From an uncultured Collinsella sp. (GTDB lineage: Bacteria; Actinomycetota; Coriobacteriia; Coriobacteriales; Coriobacteriaceae), in assembly GCA_959026725.1 (NCBI GenBank), contig CAUFMG010000004.1, forward strand, positions 62,001 to 126,000: a DNA stretch of 64,000 nt, in the 5' to 3' direction. This document shows positions 38,778-47,333 of the stretch, piece by piece (within the stretch, counting starts at the first letter, position 1; each line of letters starts with the position of its first letter). The position numbers were made by a program, and so were the translations under genes. The notes beneath the pieces were generated by a model. The model was given only the letters and a program-made list of their open reading frames with translations, was not told where the DNA came from and did not search any database.

Positions 38778-41291
38778 TTATAGGTAGCGGCCGGTGATGC
38801 TTGCGGGGCAGGCCGCGATATCCGCCGGCGTACCCGCGCAGACGACTTGCCCGCCGGCATCGCCACCGCTTGGGCCCATGTCGATTACGTAATCGGCGTT
38901 ACGGATAAGGTCGAGATCGTGTTCGATCACGATAACCGTGGCGCCCTTGGCAACGAGACCGTCGAACACGCTCAGCAACACCTGAACATCGAGCGGATGT
39001 AGTCCGATCGTGGGCTCATCGAATACGAATACGGCATCGTCCTGCACGCGGCCCATCTCGCTCGCAAGCTTAAGACGCTGCGCCTCGCCGCCCGAGAGCG
39101 CCGGCGTGGGCTCACCGAGCGTAAGATAGCCCAAGCCCAGGTCGTGCAAGGTCTGCAAGCGCGCCTGAACTTTCTTGAGCCCCACCGTGGCGTCGAGAGC
39201 CTCGTCCACGCTCATGTCCATGAGCTGCGGCAACGTAAGCAAGCTCCCATCCTTGCCCTCGCGATGGATATGCGAAGCCGTGTCTGCATAACGCGAACCG
39301 CGACATGCCGGGCAGACGATCTCGACGTCGGGCAAAAACTGCACGTCGAGCGATATCGAGCCCGTGCCGTCGCACGTAGGGCAGCGCAAGGCGCCGGTGT
39401 TGTAGCTAAAGGCACCCGCCTTGTAGCCGGCCGCCTTGGCCTCGGGCGTACGGGCGAAGGCGCGACGCAGCTCGTCATGGATGTCGGCATAGGTTGCCAC
39501 CGTCGAGCGCACGTTGGCGCCGATGGGCGTAGCGTCAATCAGATTTGCGCGGCTAATGCCCTCGGCATCGACCCAACGCACGTGTCTTGGCAGGCGCTCG
39601 CCGGCTGCCTGCGCCTTGAGTGCCGGAATGAGCGTCTCGAGCACCAATGTCGTCTTGCCCGAACCCGAAACGCCCGTCACCGCGACAAGGCGACCGCGCG
39701 GGATATCGACTTCGAGCGGCTTGACGGTGTGGATGGTATCGGTTGCCATGCGGATATGTCCCTGGTCGAACATGTCGTCGTCAGTCACCTGCGGACGCAA
39801 GCGCTTGGACTCTGAGCGCAAAAACGGCGCGATGCGACTGCCCTGCGATCGCTCGACCTCGTCTACCGTACCAGCGGCGATCACATTGCCGCCGCCTGCT
39901 CCGGCAACGGGACCCATCTCGACCAGATAGTCGGCATCCGCCAGTACGCGCGTATCGTGGTCGACAACAACCACGGTGTTGCCGTCATCCACCAGATCTC
40001 GCATCACGCCTACCAGGCCGTCGACATTGGCAGGATGCAAGCCGATCGAAGGCTCGTCCAGCACATAAAGCACGCCTGTCGATCGGTTACGCACCACGCG
40101 AGCAAGCTGCACGCGTTGGCGCTCACCCGTGGAAAGCGTGGCGCCGGCGCGGTCGAGTGAAAGGTAATCGAGACCCAAGTCGACCAGACGACGGGCCGCG
40201 CTCAAAAACGAATCGCAGATATCCGTCGCCATGGGCCGCATCTCGGGCGGCAAGAATGCGGGCACCCCGCGCACCCACTCAATCGCCTCGCCTAGCGTCA
40301 TAGCCGCCGCCTGCGCCAGATTGATACCGCGCACCTGGGGCTGGCGCGCAGCCTCGGAGAGACGCGTGCCGCCGCAATCGCGGCATGGGCCCTCGCGCAA
40401 AAAGCGCGCAACGCGTTTTAAGCCCTTATCGTCCTTGACCTTGGCGAGCGCATTCTCGACGGTATAGACGGCGTTGTAATAGGTAAAGTCGAACGGCGTG
40501 GCGCCCTCGCCGTTTTTGGGGACGTAGAGAATGTGCTTCTTAACCGCCGGACCATGAAACACGATGTCGCGCTCTTGAGGCGTGAGCTGGTTAAACGGCA
40601 CGTCGGTGCGCACGCCCATCTCGCCGGCCACCTGCTTCATCAGATCCCACATGAGCGTGCCCCAAGGAAGCACCGCGCCCTCGTTGATAGTCTTTGACTC
40701 GTCGGGTACCAAGCTCGCCTCGTCCACCTCGCGCATGACACCGGTGCCGCCGCAGGTGGGACACGCACCGCCGCTGTTAAACGCAAGGTCCTCGGCGCTC
40801 GGCGCGTAGAACTCACGACCGCATGCAGGGCACGCGAGCGACAGGCCTGCGGCAACGTTAAGGCTCGGCTCCACACGCGCCCCGCAATGCGGGCACACAT
40901 GATGGGCGCAACGGCTAAAGAGCAGACGCAGGCTATTGTTGAGTTCAGTCATGGTGCCAAAAGTGGACCGCACGCCCGGCACGCTGGGGCGCTGATGCAA
41001 TGCGAGTGCCGCCGGCACGTGCAATACCTCATCCACCTGAGCGTGCTCGGCCTGCGTCAGGCGACGGCGGGTATAGGTGCTGAGCGCCTCCAGGTAACGG
41101 CGCGAGCCCTCGGCATAAAGAACCCCCAGCGCCAGCGAACTCTTGCCCGAACCCGACACGCCGGCAATGCCCACAAGCTTTCCCAGCGGAATATCGATAT
41201 CGATGTCCTTAAGGTTATGGACGCGCGCGCCACGCACCTCGATAGCCTGCGGGCTCATCTTCTGTTCCGTCACCTTTATCACCCTACTCAT
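38778..41291 (-). CDS. Short UvrA-like ABC ATPase (UvrA2/DrrC type)
   Basis: An 837-residue protein with two ABC ATPase modules: GVSGSGKSSLA (about 43) with LSTGERQRVQLARV and YVLDEPSIGLHP; then GVSGSGKTTLV (about 530) with LSGGEAQRLKLASE and FVFDEPTIGLHP. Zinc-finger Cys pairs are CPHCG...CPACG, CPTCGG, and CPTCDG...CPACRG. It is about 100 residues shorter than UvrA, consistent with loss of the UvrB-binding region as in UvrA2. It may protect against drugs or DNA damage. ATG 41291 overlaps the upstream AAA stop by 8 bp; ATG 41258 is an alternative. Confidence 0.88.
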   Translation of the reverse strand: MSRVIKVTEQKMSPQAIEVRGARVHNLKDIDIDIPLGKLVGIAGVSGSGKSSLALGVLYAEGSRRYLEALSTYTRRRLTQAEHAQVDEVLHVPAALALHQRPSVPGVRSTFGTMTELNNSLRLLFSRCAHHVCPHCGARVEPSLNVAAGLSLACPACGREFYAPSAEDLAFNSGGACPTCGGTGVMREVDEASLVPDESKTINEGAVLPWGTLMWDLMKQVAGEMGVRTDVPFNQLTPQERDIVFHGPAVKKHILYVPKNGEGATPFDFTYYNAVYTVENALAKVKDDKGLKRVARFLREGPCRDCGGTRLSEAARQPQVRGINLAQAAAMTLGEAIEWVRGVPAFLPPEMRPMATDICDSFLSAARRLVDLGLDYLSLDRAGATLSTGERQRVQLARVVRNRSTGVLYVLDEPSIGLHPANVDGLVGVMRDLVDDGNTVVVVDHDTRVLADADYLVEMGPVAGAGGGNVIAAGTVDEVERSQGSRIAPFLRSESKRLRPQVTDDDMFDQGHIRMATDTIHTVKPLEVDIPRGRLVAVTGVSGSGKTTLVLETLIPALKAQAAGERLPRHVRWVDAEGISRANLIDATPIGANVRSTVATYADIHDELRRAFARTPEAKAAGYKAGAFSYNTGALRCPTCDGTGSISLDVQFLPDVEIVCPACRGSRYADTASHIHREGKDGSLLTLPQLMDMSVDEALDATVGLKKVQARLQTLHDLGLGYLTLGEPTPALSGGEAQRLKLASEMGRVQDDAVFVFDEPTIGLHPLDVQVLLSVFDGLVAKGATVIVIEHDLDLIRNADYVIDMGPSGGDAGGQVVCAGTPADIAACPASITGRYL

Positions 41292-42402
41292 GCCATAAAA
41301 CTCGATCGCGAACGTACGCGCCCAGCATGGGCACGGTAAACCGGACGAGACCGTATCCGGCAGCCTCGATGACGCGCTCGCGAATCAGGCTTGCGCGATA
41401 TTTACTCGCCCAGCTCTGGGTACGATCACAGCGCTCAATGATATCCGCCATGCGCGTCGGTTTGTCCTCGTCAACCGCCATGGCCTCGATAAAGAGGCGC
41501 TGTGGACTGCGCAGCCCGTAATACAGGGGCGCGTCAACCGCTTCGTAGAACTCGGAGACGGCATCCGCATGGCCATCCTCGACATCGCGCCTTTCGATGA
41601 CCTGCGAGCCACGCCGGACAGCAGACCGCCACATGTAATATCCCACCAGCTGAACCATATAGGGATGCCCCATGCTCTTGCGTGCCGCAAGGTCCGCCGT
41701 CTCCGCGTCAACGTAAAGACCAGCGTCTTTGACCGTCTGGATATATGAATCGCGCACCTTGGGCAAAGATATCGCCCCCAGCGTACGCTGCTGGGCGCGG
41801 CGCAAAAACGTCACGCTCGGCTCTTCGAGCAGATCGTCAACCATACTGGGCAAGCCGGCAAAAACCAGCGCAAGACCGCGCTGGTCGCTATCGGGTAATC
41901 CCGTGGCATCCTGGTCTCCGAGCACCTGCTGATAGAGAACGGCAAGAGCCGCCAGTTCCTCGATAGACGCCGATTGCGCCTCGTCAATCGCAAACAGTAT
42001 GCCCTTGCCTGGACCGAGCTTCTTAAGGCGCTCGTTGACCAGCCCTCGCAACGTCTCGCCCTTTGCTCGCGCCGCCTCGACCGACATCCGGCCAAACGAA
42101 GGACCGAACTCCATTGACGTCACAACGGGTTTATTCGAGCGAAGCGCGTCGGCCAAGCGGTCGCATAAGCCAAGCGAAGCGGAATCGGAGACAACCGCCC
42201 ATCCGCGCTCGCTGGCCAGACGTTGCAGCTCCCGCAGGAGAACTGTCTTGCCGCAGCCGCGGTTTCCCGTAATGAGCATGAGCCTGCCCGGCGCTCCGGC
42301 GCCGTTATCGAGCCCTTCCTCGAAATCTTCGATGACCGACTCGCGACCAATGAGCATCGGAGGCCGCTTGCCTGCCGTTGGCTTAAAGGGATTTGGATTC
42401 AT
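41284..42402 (-). CDS. AAA ATPase upstream of the UvrA-like gene
   Basis: A 372-residue P-loop ATPase of the AAA_16/ORC-like type. Walker A is TGNRGCGKTVLL (about 45-56), Walker B ILFAIDEAQ (about 134-142), a sensor-type segment ALVFAGLPSMVDDLL, and a C-terminal helical region ending in a predicted winged helix (RMADIIERCDRTQSWASKYRASLI). AGGAGG precedes ATG 42402. Its stop overlaps the UvrA-like start, so the two are co-translated. No partner function can be named; control of a DNA-linked response is inference. Confidence 0.85.
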   Translation of the reverse strand: MNPNPFKPTAGKRPPMLIGRESVIEDFEEGLDNGAGAPGRLMLITGNRGCGKTVLLRELQRLASERGWAVVSDSASLGLCDRLADALRSNKPVVTSMEFGPSFGRMSVEAARAKGETLRGLVNERLKKLGPGKGILFAIDEAQSASIEELAALAVLYQQVLGDQDATGLPDSDQRGLALVFAGLPSMVDDLLEEPSVTFLRRAQQRTLGAISLPKVRDSYIQTVKDAGLYVDAETADLAARKSMGHPYMVQLVGYYMWRSAVRRGSQVIERRDVEDGHADAVSEFYEAVDAPLYYGLRSPQRLFIEAMAVDEDKPTRMADIIERCDRTQSWASKYRASLIRERVIEAAGYGLVRFTVPMLGAYVRDRVLWHE

Positions 42403-42437
42403 GTCGGCCTCCTCGGATTGGCAAACCCTGGCAATAG

Positions 42438-42467
42438 TTATACCAACTTATACCAAGTTATACCAAT
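42438..42467. promoter_or_regulatory. Three tandem TTATACCAA repeats
   Basis: TTATACCAAC, TTATACCAAG and TTATACCAAT follow one another at a strict 10-bp period, 36 bp upstream of the AAA ATPase start. Read leftward they give TTGGTATAA units whose TATAAC/TATAAG parts look like -10 hexamers. They are a likely operator array on the promoter of the AAA/UvrA-like operon. Confidence 0.6.
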
Positions 42468-42470
42468 AGC

Positions 42471-42501
42471 ATGTGACAAAGGAACTGTCACTTTGTCACA
42501 T
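42471..42501. repeat. ATGTGACAAAG palindrome, copy at the TetM-like stop
   Basis: ATGTGACAAAG (42471-42481) is exactly inverted as CTTTGTCACAT (42491-42501) around 9 bases that contain CTGTCA. The final Met and TGA of the leftward TetM-like gene are inside the right arm, as in trmL. Confidence 0.8.
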
Positions 42502-44499
42502 GTGGCCGAAAAACTCGGCGTCCGCCGCTCGCCAGGGGCGGAAGGTGGCGGGATCGACCTTTACGTGGGCTGCCCCGGGGACGTTGTACCACTTGACGGT
42601 GTAGCCAGCGCCGTGAGAGCAAAAGACCGAATCGGGCGTGTTGGGCAGATCGGCCTCGGGCTCATAGGCAGCCGTCTCGATGACGCGCTCGGCATCATGG
42701 CAGAGCGCGTAGCCTGCGAACTCCAGGTACAGATGCCCGCGGCCGCTCGTATAGGCGGCCACCTCCAGGGCATAGTCCTGTACTTCGGATGCGGGGACGC
42801 GGCCTACGAGCTCGGCACGATCGCCCACCATCGTCGGCGGCTCGTACTCGGCACCCATGCGCGTGGCATCCGAGAGCGCCCGGCCCACGCACTCCCCCGG
42901 CACCTCGAGCTCAAAGTGGTACCACGGCTCCAGCAGCACGGCTGCGCCGGCCTCACGCGCCCGCATCAAACCCTGGCGAATCGCGCGGTACGTGGCCTGG
43001 CGAAAATCGCCGCCCTCGGTATGTTTGGCATGCGCGCGGCCGCCCGTGAGCGTAATGCGTACATCGGTGATGGGCGAACCGGTCAGCACGCCCAGGTGAT
43101 CGCGCTCCATGGCGTTGGTGAGCGCCAAACGCTGCCAGTTCAGGTCGAGCTCGTCGGTCGAGGTCACGGTGCCAAACTGCACGCCCGAACCCGCTGGCAA
43201 CGGCTCCAGGCGCAGATGCACCTCGGCATAGTGGCGCAGCGGCTCAAAGTGGCCCACGCCCTCGACCGGCTGCGAAATAGTCTCCTTATAGAGAATGCCG
43301 CCGGGCTCAAACGCAACCACGAGGCCAAAGCGATCGGCTAGCACGCGCTGCACGACCTCGAGCTGCACCGCACCCATCAACTGCAGATGAATCTGCTCAA
43401 GATGCGTGTTCCAGCTTACGCCGAGCATGGGGTCCTCATCGGCAAGCTCGGTCAGCGCTTGGAACACCGTATGGACATCGTGCTCGCCCGGCAGCACCGT
43501 ATAGGTGAGAACCGGCGCTATGACAGGCGCATCGCCCGCGGGCTCCGCGCCCAAGGCATCACCCGGGTGAACGTGCGCAAGGCCCGTCACAGCGCAGATG
43601 CCGCCAGCAACAACTTCTTGGACAAGCTCGTACTTCTCGCCGTTATAGATACGGACCTGATCGATCTTTTGCTCCCATGCCTCGACACCGGAGCGCCCCT
43701 CAATCACCTGTTTTGCACGCAGCACACCGCCCGTCACCTTAACCCAGGCAAGGCGCTCACCACGGTCTCCACGACTCACGCGATAGACGCGCGCGGCGAA
43801 CTCCGGGAGCCACGCCTGCTCACGCATCAGCGCGCATATACCATCCAGTAGCTCGTCAACGCCTTGGTCCTTGAGCGCCGAGCCGGCAAAGCAGGGAAAC
43901 AGTTTGCGCTCCGCGACGAGCCGCGACAACGTTTCGGCAGACAACTCACCTGCTTCAAGAAACTCATCGAGCGCCACCTCGTCCAACGCCGCAGCATCCT
44001 CTTGCACAGCGCCGCCCGCCAGCAAATCTTCGGCATCCAGACAGCCCTCGGAAAGACGCTGGCCGAGCTGCGCCAGCAGCGCATCGCGACCAGGGTTCTC
44101 AAGATCGATCTTATTGATAAAGATGAACGTCGGGATGTCATAGCGCGCAAGCAGGCGCCACAGGGTTTCGGTATGCCCCTGCACGCCGTCGTTGGCGCCC
44201 ACAACCAAAATCGCGTAGTCGAGTGCGCGCAGCGTGCGCTCCGCCTCGGCAGAAAAATCGACATGTCCCGGCGCATCCACGAGCATGACGTGGGTATCGC
44301 CATGGTCGAGCACAGCCTGCGACGAGAAGATCGTAATACCGCGCTCGCGCTCAATCTCGTTCGTATCCAGATGCGAATCGCCATTGTCCACGCGGCCGCG
44401 CTTGCGAATGCGGCCCGCGTTGAATAGCATGGCCTCGGCCAACGTGGTCTTGCCGGCATCTACGTGCGCCAAGATTCCAACGACCGCTTGCTTCGACAT
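42496..44499 (-). CDS. TetM/EF-G-like translation factor GTPase
   Basis: A 667-residue ribosomal GTPase of the tetracycline-resistance-protection class. G1 is AHVDAGKTTLAE, switch 2 DAPGHVDF, G4 NKID; domains II-V follow with the domain IV region YTSGRGHLYLEF. Length is close to TetM (639) but the C-terminus (SVFCSHGAGYTVKWYNVPG) differs from known Tet proteins, so a housekeeping ribosome factor rather than proven tetracycline resistance is likely. ATG 44499 has GAGGAGAG upstream. The stop lies within a palindrome. The gap 44500-44752 contains only a terminator. Confidence 0.87.
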   Translation of the reverse strand: MSKQAVVGILAHVDAGKTTLAEAMLFNAGRIRKRGRVDNGDSHLDTNEIERERGITIFSSQAVLDHGDTHVMLVDAPGHVDFSAEAERTLRALDYAILVVGANDGVQGHTETLWRLLARYDIPTFIFINKIDLENPGRDALLAQLGQRLSEGCLDAEDLLAGGAVQEDAAALDEVALDEFLEAGELSAETLSRLVAERKLFPCFAGSALKDQGVDELLDGICALMREQAWLPEFAARVYRVSRGDRGERLAWVKVTGGVLRAKQVIEGRSGVEAWEQKIDQVRIYNGEKYELVQEVVAGGICAVTGLAHVHPGDALGAEPAGDAPVIAPVLTYTVLPGEHDVHTVFQALTELADEDPMLGVSWNTHLEQIHLQLMGAVQLEVVQRVLADRFGLVVAFEPGGILYKETISQPVEGVGHFEPLRHYAEVHLRLEPLPAGSGVQFGTVTSTDELDLNWQRLALTNAMERDHLGVLTGSPITDVRITLTGGRAHAKHTEGGDFRQATYRAIRQGLMRAREAGAAVLLEPWYHFELEVPGECVGRALSDATRMGAEYEPPTMVGDRAELVGRVPASEVQDYALEVAAYTSGRGHLYLEFAGYALCHDAERVIETAAYEPEADLPNTPDSVFCSHGAGYTVKWYNVPGAAHVKVDPATFRPWRAADAEFFGHM

Positions 44500-44689
44500 G
44501 GCTCTCCTCTTATTACAAGCCCATCGCACGCGGCAACGGGCGTCCTCGTTCCACACTGGATGATACAATTTACGGGCCGGCGGGCGAAGCGGGCCCTATC
44601 CCCCGACCGAGCTCATCGCCCTGCGTTGCCGCGCGGCGATTTTCGTAGGTTCGCGCCTTGCGAAAGCCGGCTTGCAAAACAGCCTGCGA

Positions 44690-44721
44690 ACGAAAATGGC
44701 CCCACCCGGGGCCATTTTCGT
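44690..44721 (-). terminator. Terminator of GNAT gene
   Basis: ACGAAAATGGCCCC pairs exactly with GGGGCCATTTTCGT around ACCC. It lies 31 bp beyond the stop of the leftward GNAT gene and has A/T tracts on both sides. Confidence 0.85.
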
Positions 44722-44752
44722 TCGTGCAAATTGTTGACACGCGTCCCCGCTC

Positions 44753-45241
44753 TTATGCCTCACGCAGCCAGTCAAACGCCACGCGCGGGGTACCGTCGGA
44801 CACATACACGATGCCGGCGCGCTCAAACCCCGCCTTAATACTCGCACCCTGCATGGGCAGGTTATCCTGATGCGTGTCGATACGCAGGTGATCGGCACGC
44901 TCTTTGGCAAAGGCAAACATCGCGGCCGCGATACCGTGCGCGGTGCCGTCGGACGCCACACGGTGCAGCACGGCGTACGGAGTGTCGCTGCGCCATCGCC
45001 CGTCCTCAATTACGTCATAGCACTCGTCCGGGCCCGGTAAAAAGGCAAACGTCGCCACCACGCGGCCGTCGACTTCACACACATAGCTGCCACCGGCGGC
45101 GATATCGGCAGCCAGCTGCTCGGCAGAAGGCGTGCCCTCGGGCCACTGCGTGGCGTTGCCATGCGCGCGCATAAAGGCGCGGGCCGTGTCATAGATAGCC
45201 ATGACGGCGGGAATGTCGGTATCGAGGGTTTTTCTGATCAT
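44753..45241 (-). CDS. GNAT-family acetyltransferase
   Basis: A 162-residue GNAT protein. The N-terminal strand IRKTLDTDIPAVMAIYDTAR, the GGSYVCEVDGRVVATFAF core, the acetyl-CoA-binding part RVASDGTAHGIAAAMFAFAKE, and the LRIDTHQDNLPMQG strand fit the fold. Acceptor substrate unknown. ATG 45241 is chosen over GTG 45244 directly before it; GAGG lies upstream. It is divergent from the zinc-finger gene with an 8-bp inverted repeat between them. Confidence 0.85.
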   Translation of the reverse strand: MIRKTLDTDIPAVMAIYDTARAFMRAHGNATQWPEGTPSAEQLAADIAAGGSYVCEVDGRVVATFAFLPGPDECYDVIEDGRWRSDTPYAVLHRVASDGTAHGIAAAMFAFAKERADHLRIDTHQDNLPMQGASIKAGFERAGIVYVSDGTPRVAFDWLREA

Positions 45242-45263
45242 CACGCGGCGACCTCACGTTTAT

Positions 45264-45293
45264 TGGTATCACTTTGATTGGGCAATGATACCA
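45264..45293. promoter_or_regulatory. Operator-like TGGTATCA inverted repeat
   Basis: TGGTATCA (45264-45271) and TGATACCA (45286-45293) form a perfect 8-bp inverted repeat with a 14-bp spacer, located in the 77-bp divergent promoter region between the GNAT and zinc-finger genes. Confidence 0.5.
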
Positions 45294-45318
45294 GCGTTTG
45301 GAGAGAGGCACGAAGCAG

Positions 45319-45615
45319 ATGGGGAGCAAAAAGCGAGCCGCTTGGTCAAAAGCCAAAAGCGAGTTTTTGGGCGCTGCCACGGGCGGCGATATGAGCGACC
45401 TGTTTGCGCGCGAAGACGAGTGCCGCGACGCCCTGAACGCCGAGCGCGACGAGGCCTGGCGCTACAAATCGTGCGAGCGCAAAAACCGTTACGACACGCG
45501 CGCCGAGGCCGAGGCAGTTATGGCCGACTGCGAAAGCCGCGGGCGGCGCGGTTTGGCCTGCTACAAATGCGAATACTGCGGCGGCTGGCACCTGACATCG
45601 CACCCTTGGAAATAG
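45319..45615 (+). CDS. Small zinc-finger-like protein
   Basis: A 98-residue basic, soluble protein. It has a helical N-terminus and a C-terminal Cys/His cluster: Cys52, Cys71, then CYKCEYCGGWHLTSHP with Cys81, Cys84, Cys87 and His91. The segment KNRYDTRAEAEAVMADCESRG followed by CxxCxxWHLT recurs in small actinobacterial proteins of unknown role and looks like a zinc ribbon that joins two helices. ATG 45319 gives this start; the frame could begin at TTG 45298. Function not known; nucleic-acid binding is a guess. Confidence 0.75.
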   Translation: MGSKKRAAWSKAKSEFLGAATGGDMSDLFAREDECRDALNAERDEAWRYKSCERKNRYDTRAEAEAVMADCESRGRRGLACYKCEYCGGWHLTSHPWK

Positions 45616-45663
45616 GCACCGCATCGGCACGGCACCGACGGAGCGCCAACCATCGCACGCAAG

Positions 45664-46368
45664 CTACGGGCGCGGCGGCACCAAGACATCGTAACGAACG
45701 GCCTTGCCCGCAAGTTGATAGCTCGGCTTAACACCGGCAAGCAGTGGCCCCTTCACCGGCCGCTTGATAACCAACTTGCGCGGGTGCACCGCAAGCGCAG
45801 CCTCAACCAGCGTCTCCTCATCGGCGCACGGCTGCTCCAGATGGTGCAAGAGTTGGAATTTCTTTTTAACCGCCGCGCTCTTGGTGCGTCCGGGAAACAT
45901 GGGGTCCAGATACACCACGTCGGGAGCGGTGAGCTCGCCCCGCCCGATCGGCTCAGCTGTATGGTAAAGGCCGGCAATGCTGTCCTCGCCCGCATGTAAG
46001 CGCATGCGCGCCACGGCTGTCGCAAGCGCCGGATCATCTGCCGCGCGATCCAAAGCATCCTTGAGGAGCGCCGCGATCACGCAATCCTGCTCATACAGAT
46101 CGACGGTAAAGCCCGCGGCCGCCAGCAGCAGCGAATCCTCGCCAAAGCCTGCCGTGGCGTCAATCGCCCATGGGCTCTCGATGCCTTTTGCGCGCGCAGC
46201 CTTTACCAGCAGTTCTTGCTGCAGACGGCCCTGCTTGAGCCGTGGAAGCATGCGGCCAAAATCGGCACGCAGCTCCATCGTGCCGTCGGTGAGCGTGAGG
46301 CCCTCGGACTTCCCGATCAGCTCAAGCCCCGCGGACCGAGCAACAGAAAAGGGATCGACGACGCCCAT
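45664..46368 (-). CDS. rsmJ: 16S rRNA (guanine1516-N2)-methyltransferase
   Basis: A 234-residue class I AdoMet-dependent methyltransferase of the RsmJ/YhiQ family. The AdoMet motif is AIDATAGFGEDSLLLAAAG (about 68-86), followed by LYEQDCVIAALL and the catalytic-type YLDPMFPGRTKSAAVKKKF. The C-terminal KRPVKGPLL segment is also typical. AAGGAG precedes ATG 46368. Monocistronic. Confidence 0.88.
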   Translation of the reverse strand: MGVVDPFSVARSAGLELIGKSEGLTLTDGTMELRADFGRMLPRLKQGRLQQELLVKAARAKGIESPWAIDATAGFGEDSLLLAAAGFTVDLYEQDCVIAALLKDALDRAADDPALATAVARMRLHAGEDSIAGLYHTAEPIGRGELTAPDVVYLDPMFPGRTKSAAVKKKFQLLHHLEQPCADEETLVEAALAVHPRKLVIKRPVKGPLLAGVKPSYQLAGKAVRYDVLVPPRP

Positions 46369-46431
46369 GGGTACTCCTTAGCAAGCAAAACGAATACGTG
46401 AGCGCCGTTTGTGTCGGCACCCAACCGTCCG

Positions 46432-46575
46432 CTATTGTCCCACATGCGACATGGCCCACAGCATCGCAATACAAAGCACCGCCATCAATCCCGTGCACAC
46501 AGTAGCGATCACGGAATCACTCATGCGCCTTCCCAACGACCGCGGCTCACGCACTTGCCCTGCTCCGTACATCAT
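46432..46575 (-). CDS. Small single-pass membrane protein (47 aa)
   Basis: MMYGAGQVREPRS is followed by a polar segment and one hydrophobic helix (VIATVCTGLMAVLCIAMLWA, about 23-42), ending SHVGQ. The ribosome site AAGGAGG is perfectly placed five bases before ATG 46575, which is the main support; ATG 46572 follows at once. It would be a C-out or N-out single-span protein. Function unknown. Its short length makes it easy to overlook. Confidence 0.55.
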   Translation of the reverse strand: MMYGAGQVREPRSLGRRMSDSVIATVCTGLMAVLCIAMLWAMSHVGQ

Positions 46576-46732
46576 GACTCCTCCTTGAGACCAGCTCCTT
46601 GTTACGACCTCATCATCGCAGCGCCGCACATGGGCTGCCATCGATTTGCCTTACAGCTGGCTTTCCTTTTTGAAAGGTTGGACCGTGCAGGCAAGAGACG
46701 CTTTCAAACGCATACATCGCCCCGTTGAACTA

Positions 46733-46763
46733 CAATGTGCTTCACCATATGTGCAGCACATTG
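46733..46763. promoter_or_regulatory. CAATGTGCT inverted repeat
   Basis: CAATGTGCT and AGCACATTG are perfect 9-bp arms around 13 bases, centred 56 bp upstream of the 46804 gene. A candidate operator. The rest of 46576-46803 shows no gene. Confidence 0.45.
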
Positions 46764-46803
46764 GGTGCGCCAGGTTGGCGTACTCGTATCGAAAGGACCA
46801 GCC

Positions 46804-47205
46804 ATGAGCTTCACTCGCAAGACACTCAAAATCCTTGCCCTCATCTATTTTGTTTTGGGCATCGCCAGCCTCGTCACCGCCGGCGTCGGTATCGCCACGG
46901 GCGGTCTCGATTCCACGTACGGTTCGTACGCCACGCTCGCAGCGGTCGTGCTTATCGCCAAGGGTCTCGTCGACCTTGCCGCAGGCGTCGCCGGTGTCAA
47001 GGGCGCCAACAAGCCTTCGCAGGTGGACGGCGCGTTTAAGCTCGGTATTGTTGCCGCGGTCGCCACGCTTGCCCAAGCGGTGCTCACGCTTCCCGCGTTT
47101 GGCGGCGACGCCATCAACTTTGGCGCCTTTGTCATCGTGGTGTACGACCTGTTCTTTGTCCAGCAGGCACACGCCGTTAAGGCCGAGAACAAGGACCGCC
47201 TGTAA
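46804..47205 (+). CDS. Small four-helix membrane protein
   Basis: A 133-residue protein with four predicted membrane helices (about 8-30, 40-60, 80-97, 102-122) and charged ends (MSFTRK, KAENKDRL). Gly/Ala-rich helices such as LVDLAAGVAGVKGAN are typical of a widespread uncharacterised actinobacterial membrane family. AAAGGA precedes ATG 46804. Function unknown. A clear terminator follows. Confidence 0.82.
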   Translation: MSFTRKTLKILALIYFVLGIASLVTAGVGIATGGLDSTYGSYATLAAVVLIAKGLVDLAAGVAGVKGANKPSQVDGAFKLGIVAAVATLAQAVLTLPAFGGDAINFGAFVIVVYDLFFVQQAHAVKAENKDRL

Positions 47206-47242
47206 GCGCTCGCTTCTCATAACCTCTGCAGCCAAGCAACTA

Positions 47243-47280
47243 AAAAGGGCCGATCGCGCATCTCCGCGGTCGGCCCTTTA
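47243..47280 (+). terminator. Terminator after the small membrane protein
   Basis: AAAGGGCCGATCGCG pairs with CGCGGTCGGCCCTT (one mismatch) around CATCTC, then TTACG. It lies 38 bp after the stop. Confidence 0.8.
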
Positions 47281-47296
47281 CGTTTGCCCAGATAAA

Positions 47297-47331
47297 ACCT
47301 ACCAAAATAAACCTGTCCCTTTTTGGCAGGT
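47297..47331. repeat. 35-bp ACCTGCCA element, third copy
   Basis: ACCTACCAAAATAAACCTGT followed by CCCTTTTTGGCAGGT matches the element at 28026-28060 with a few changes. It ends two bases from the rlmA stop, again at a gene 3' end. Confidence 0.7.
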
Positions 47332-47333
47332 TG

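Noticed and set aside
42496..44499. Acquired tetracycline-resistance gene
   Set aside because: Codon use matches the chromosome, there is no mobile context, and the C-terminus differs from Tet proteins. A resident GTPase is more likely, though resistance is not excluded.
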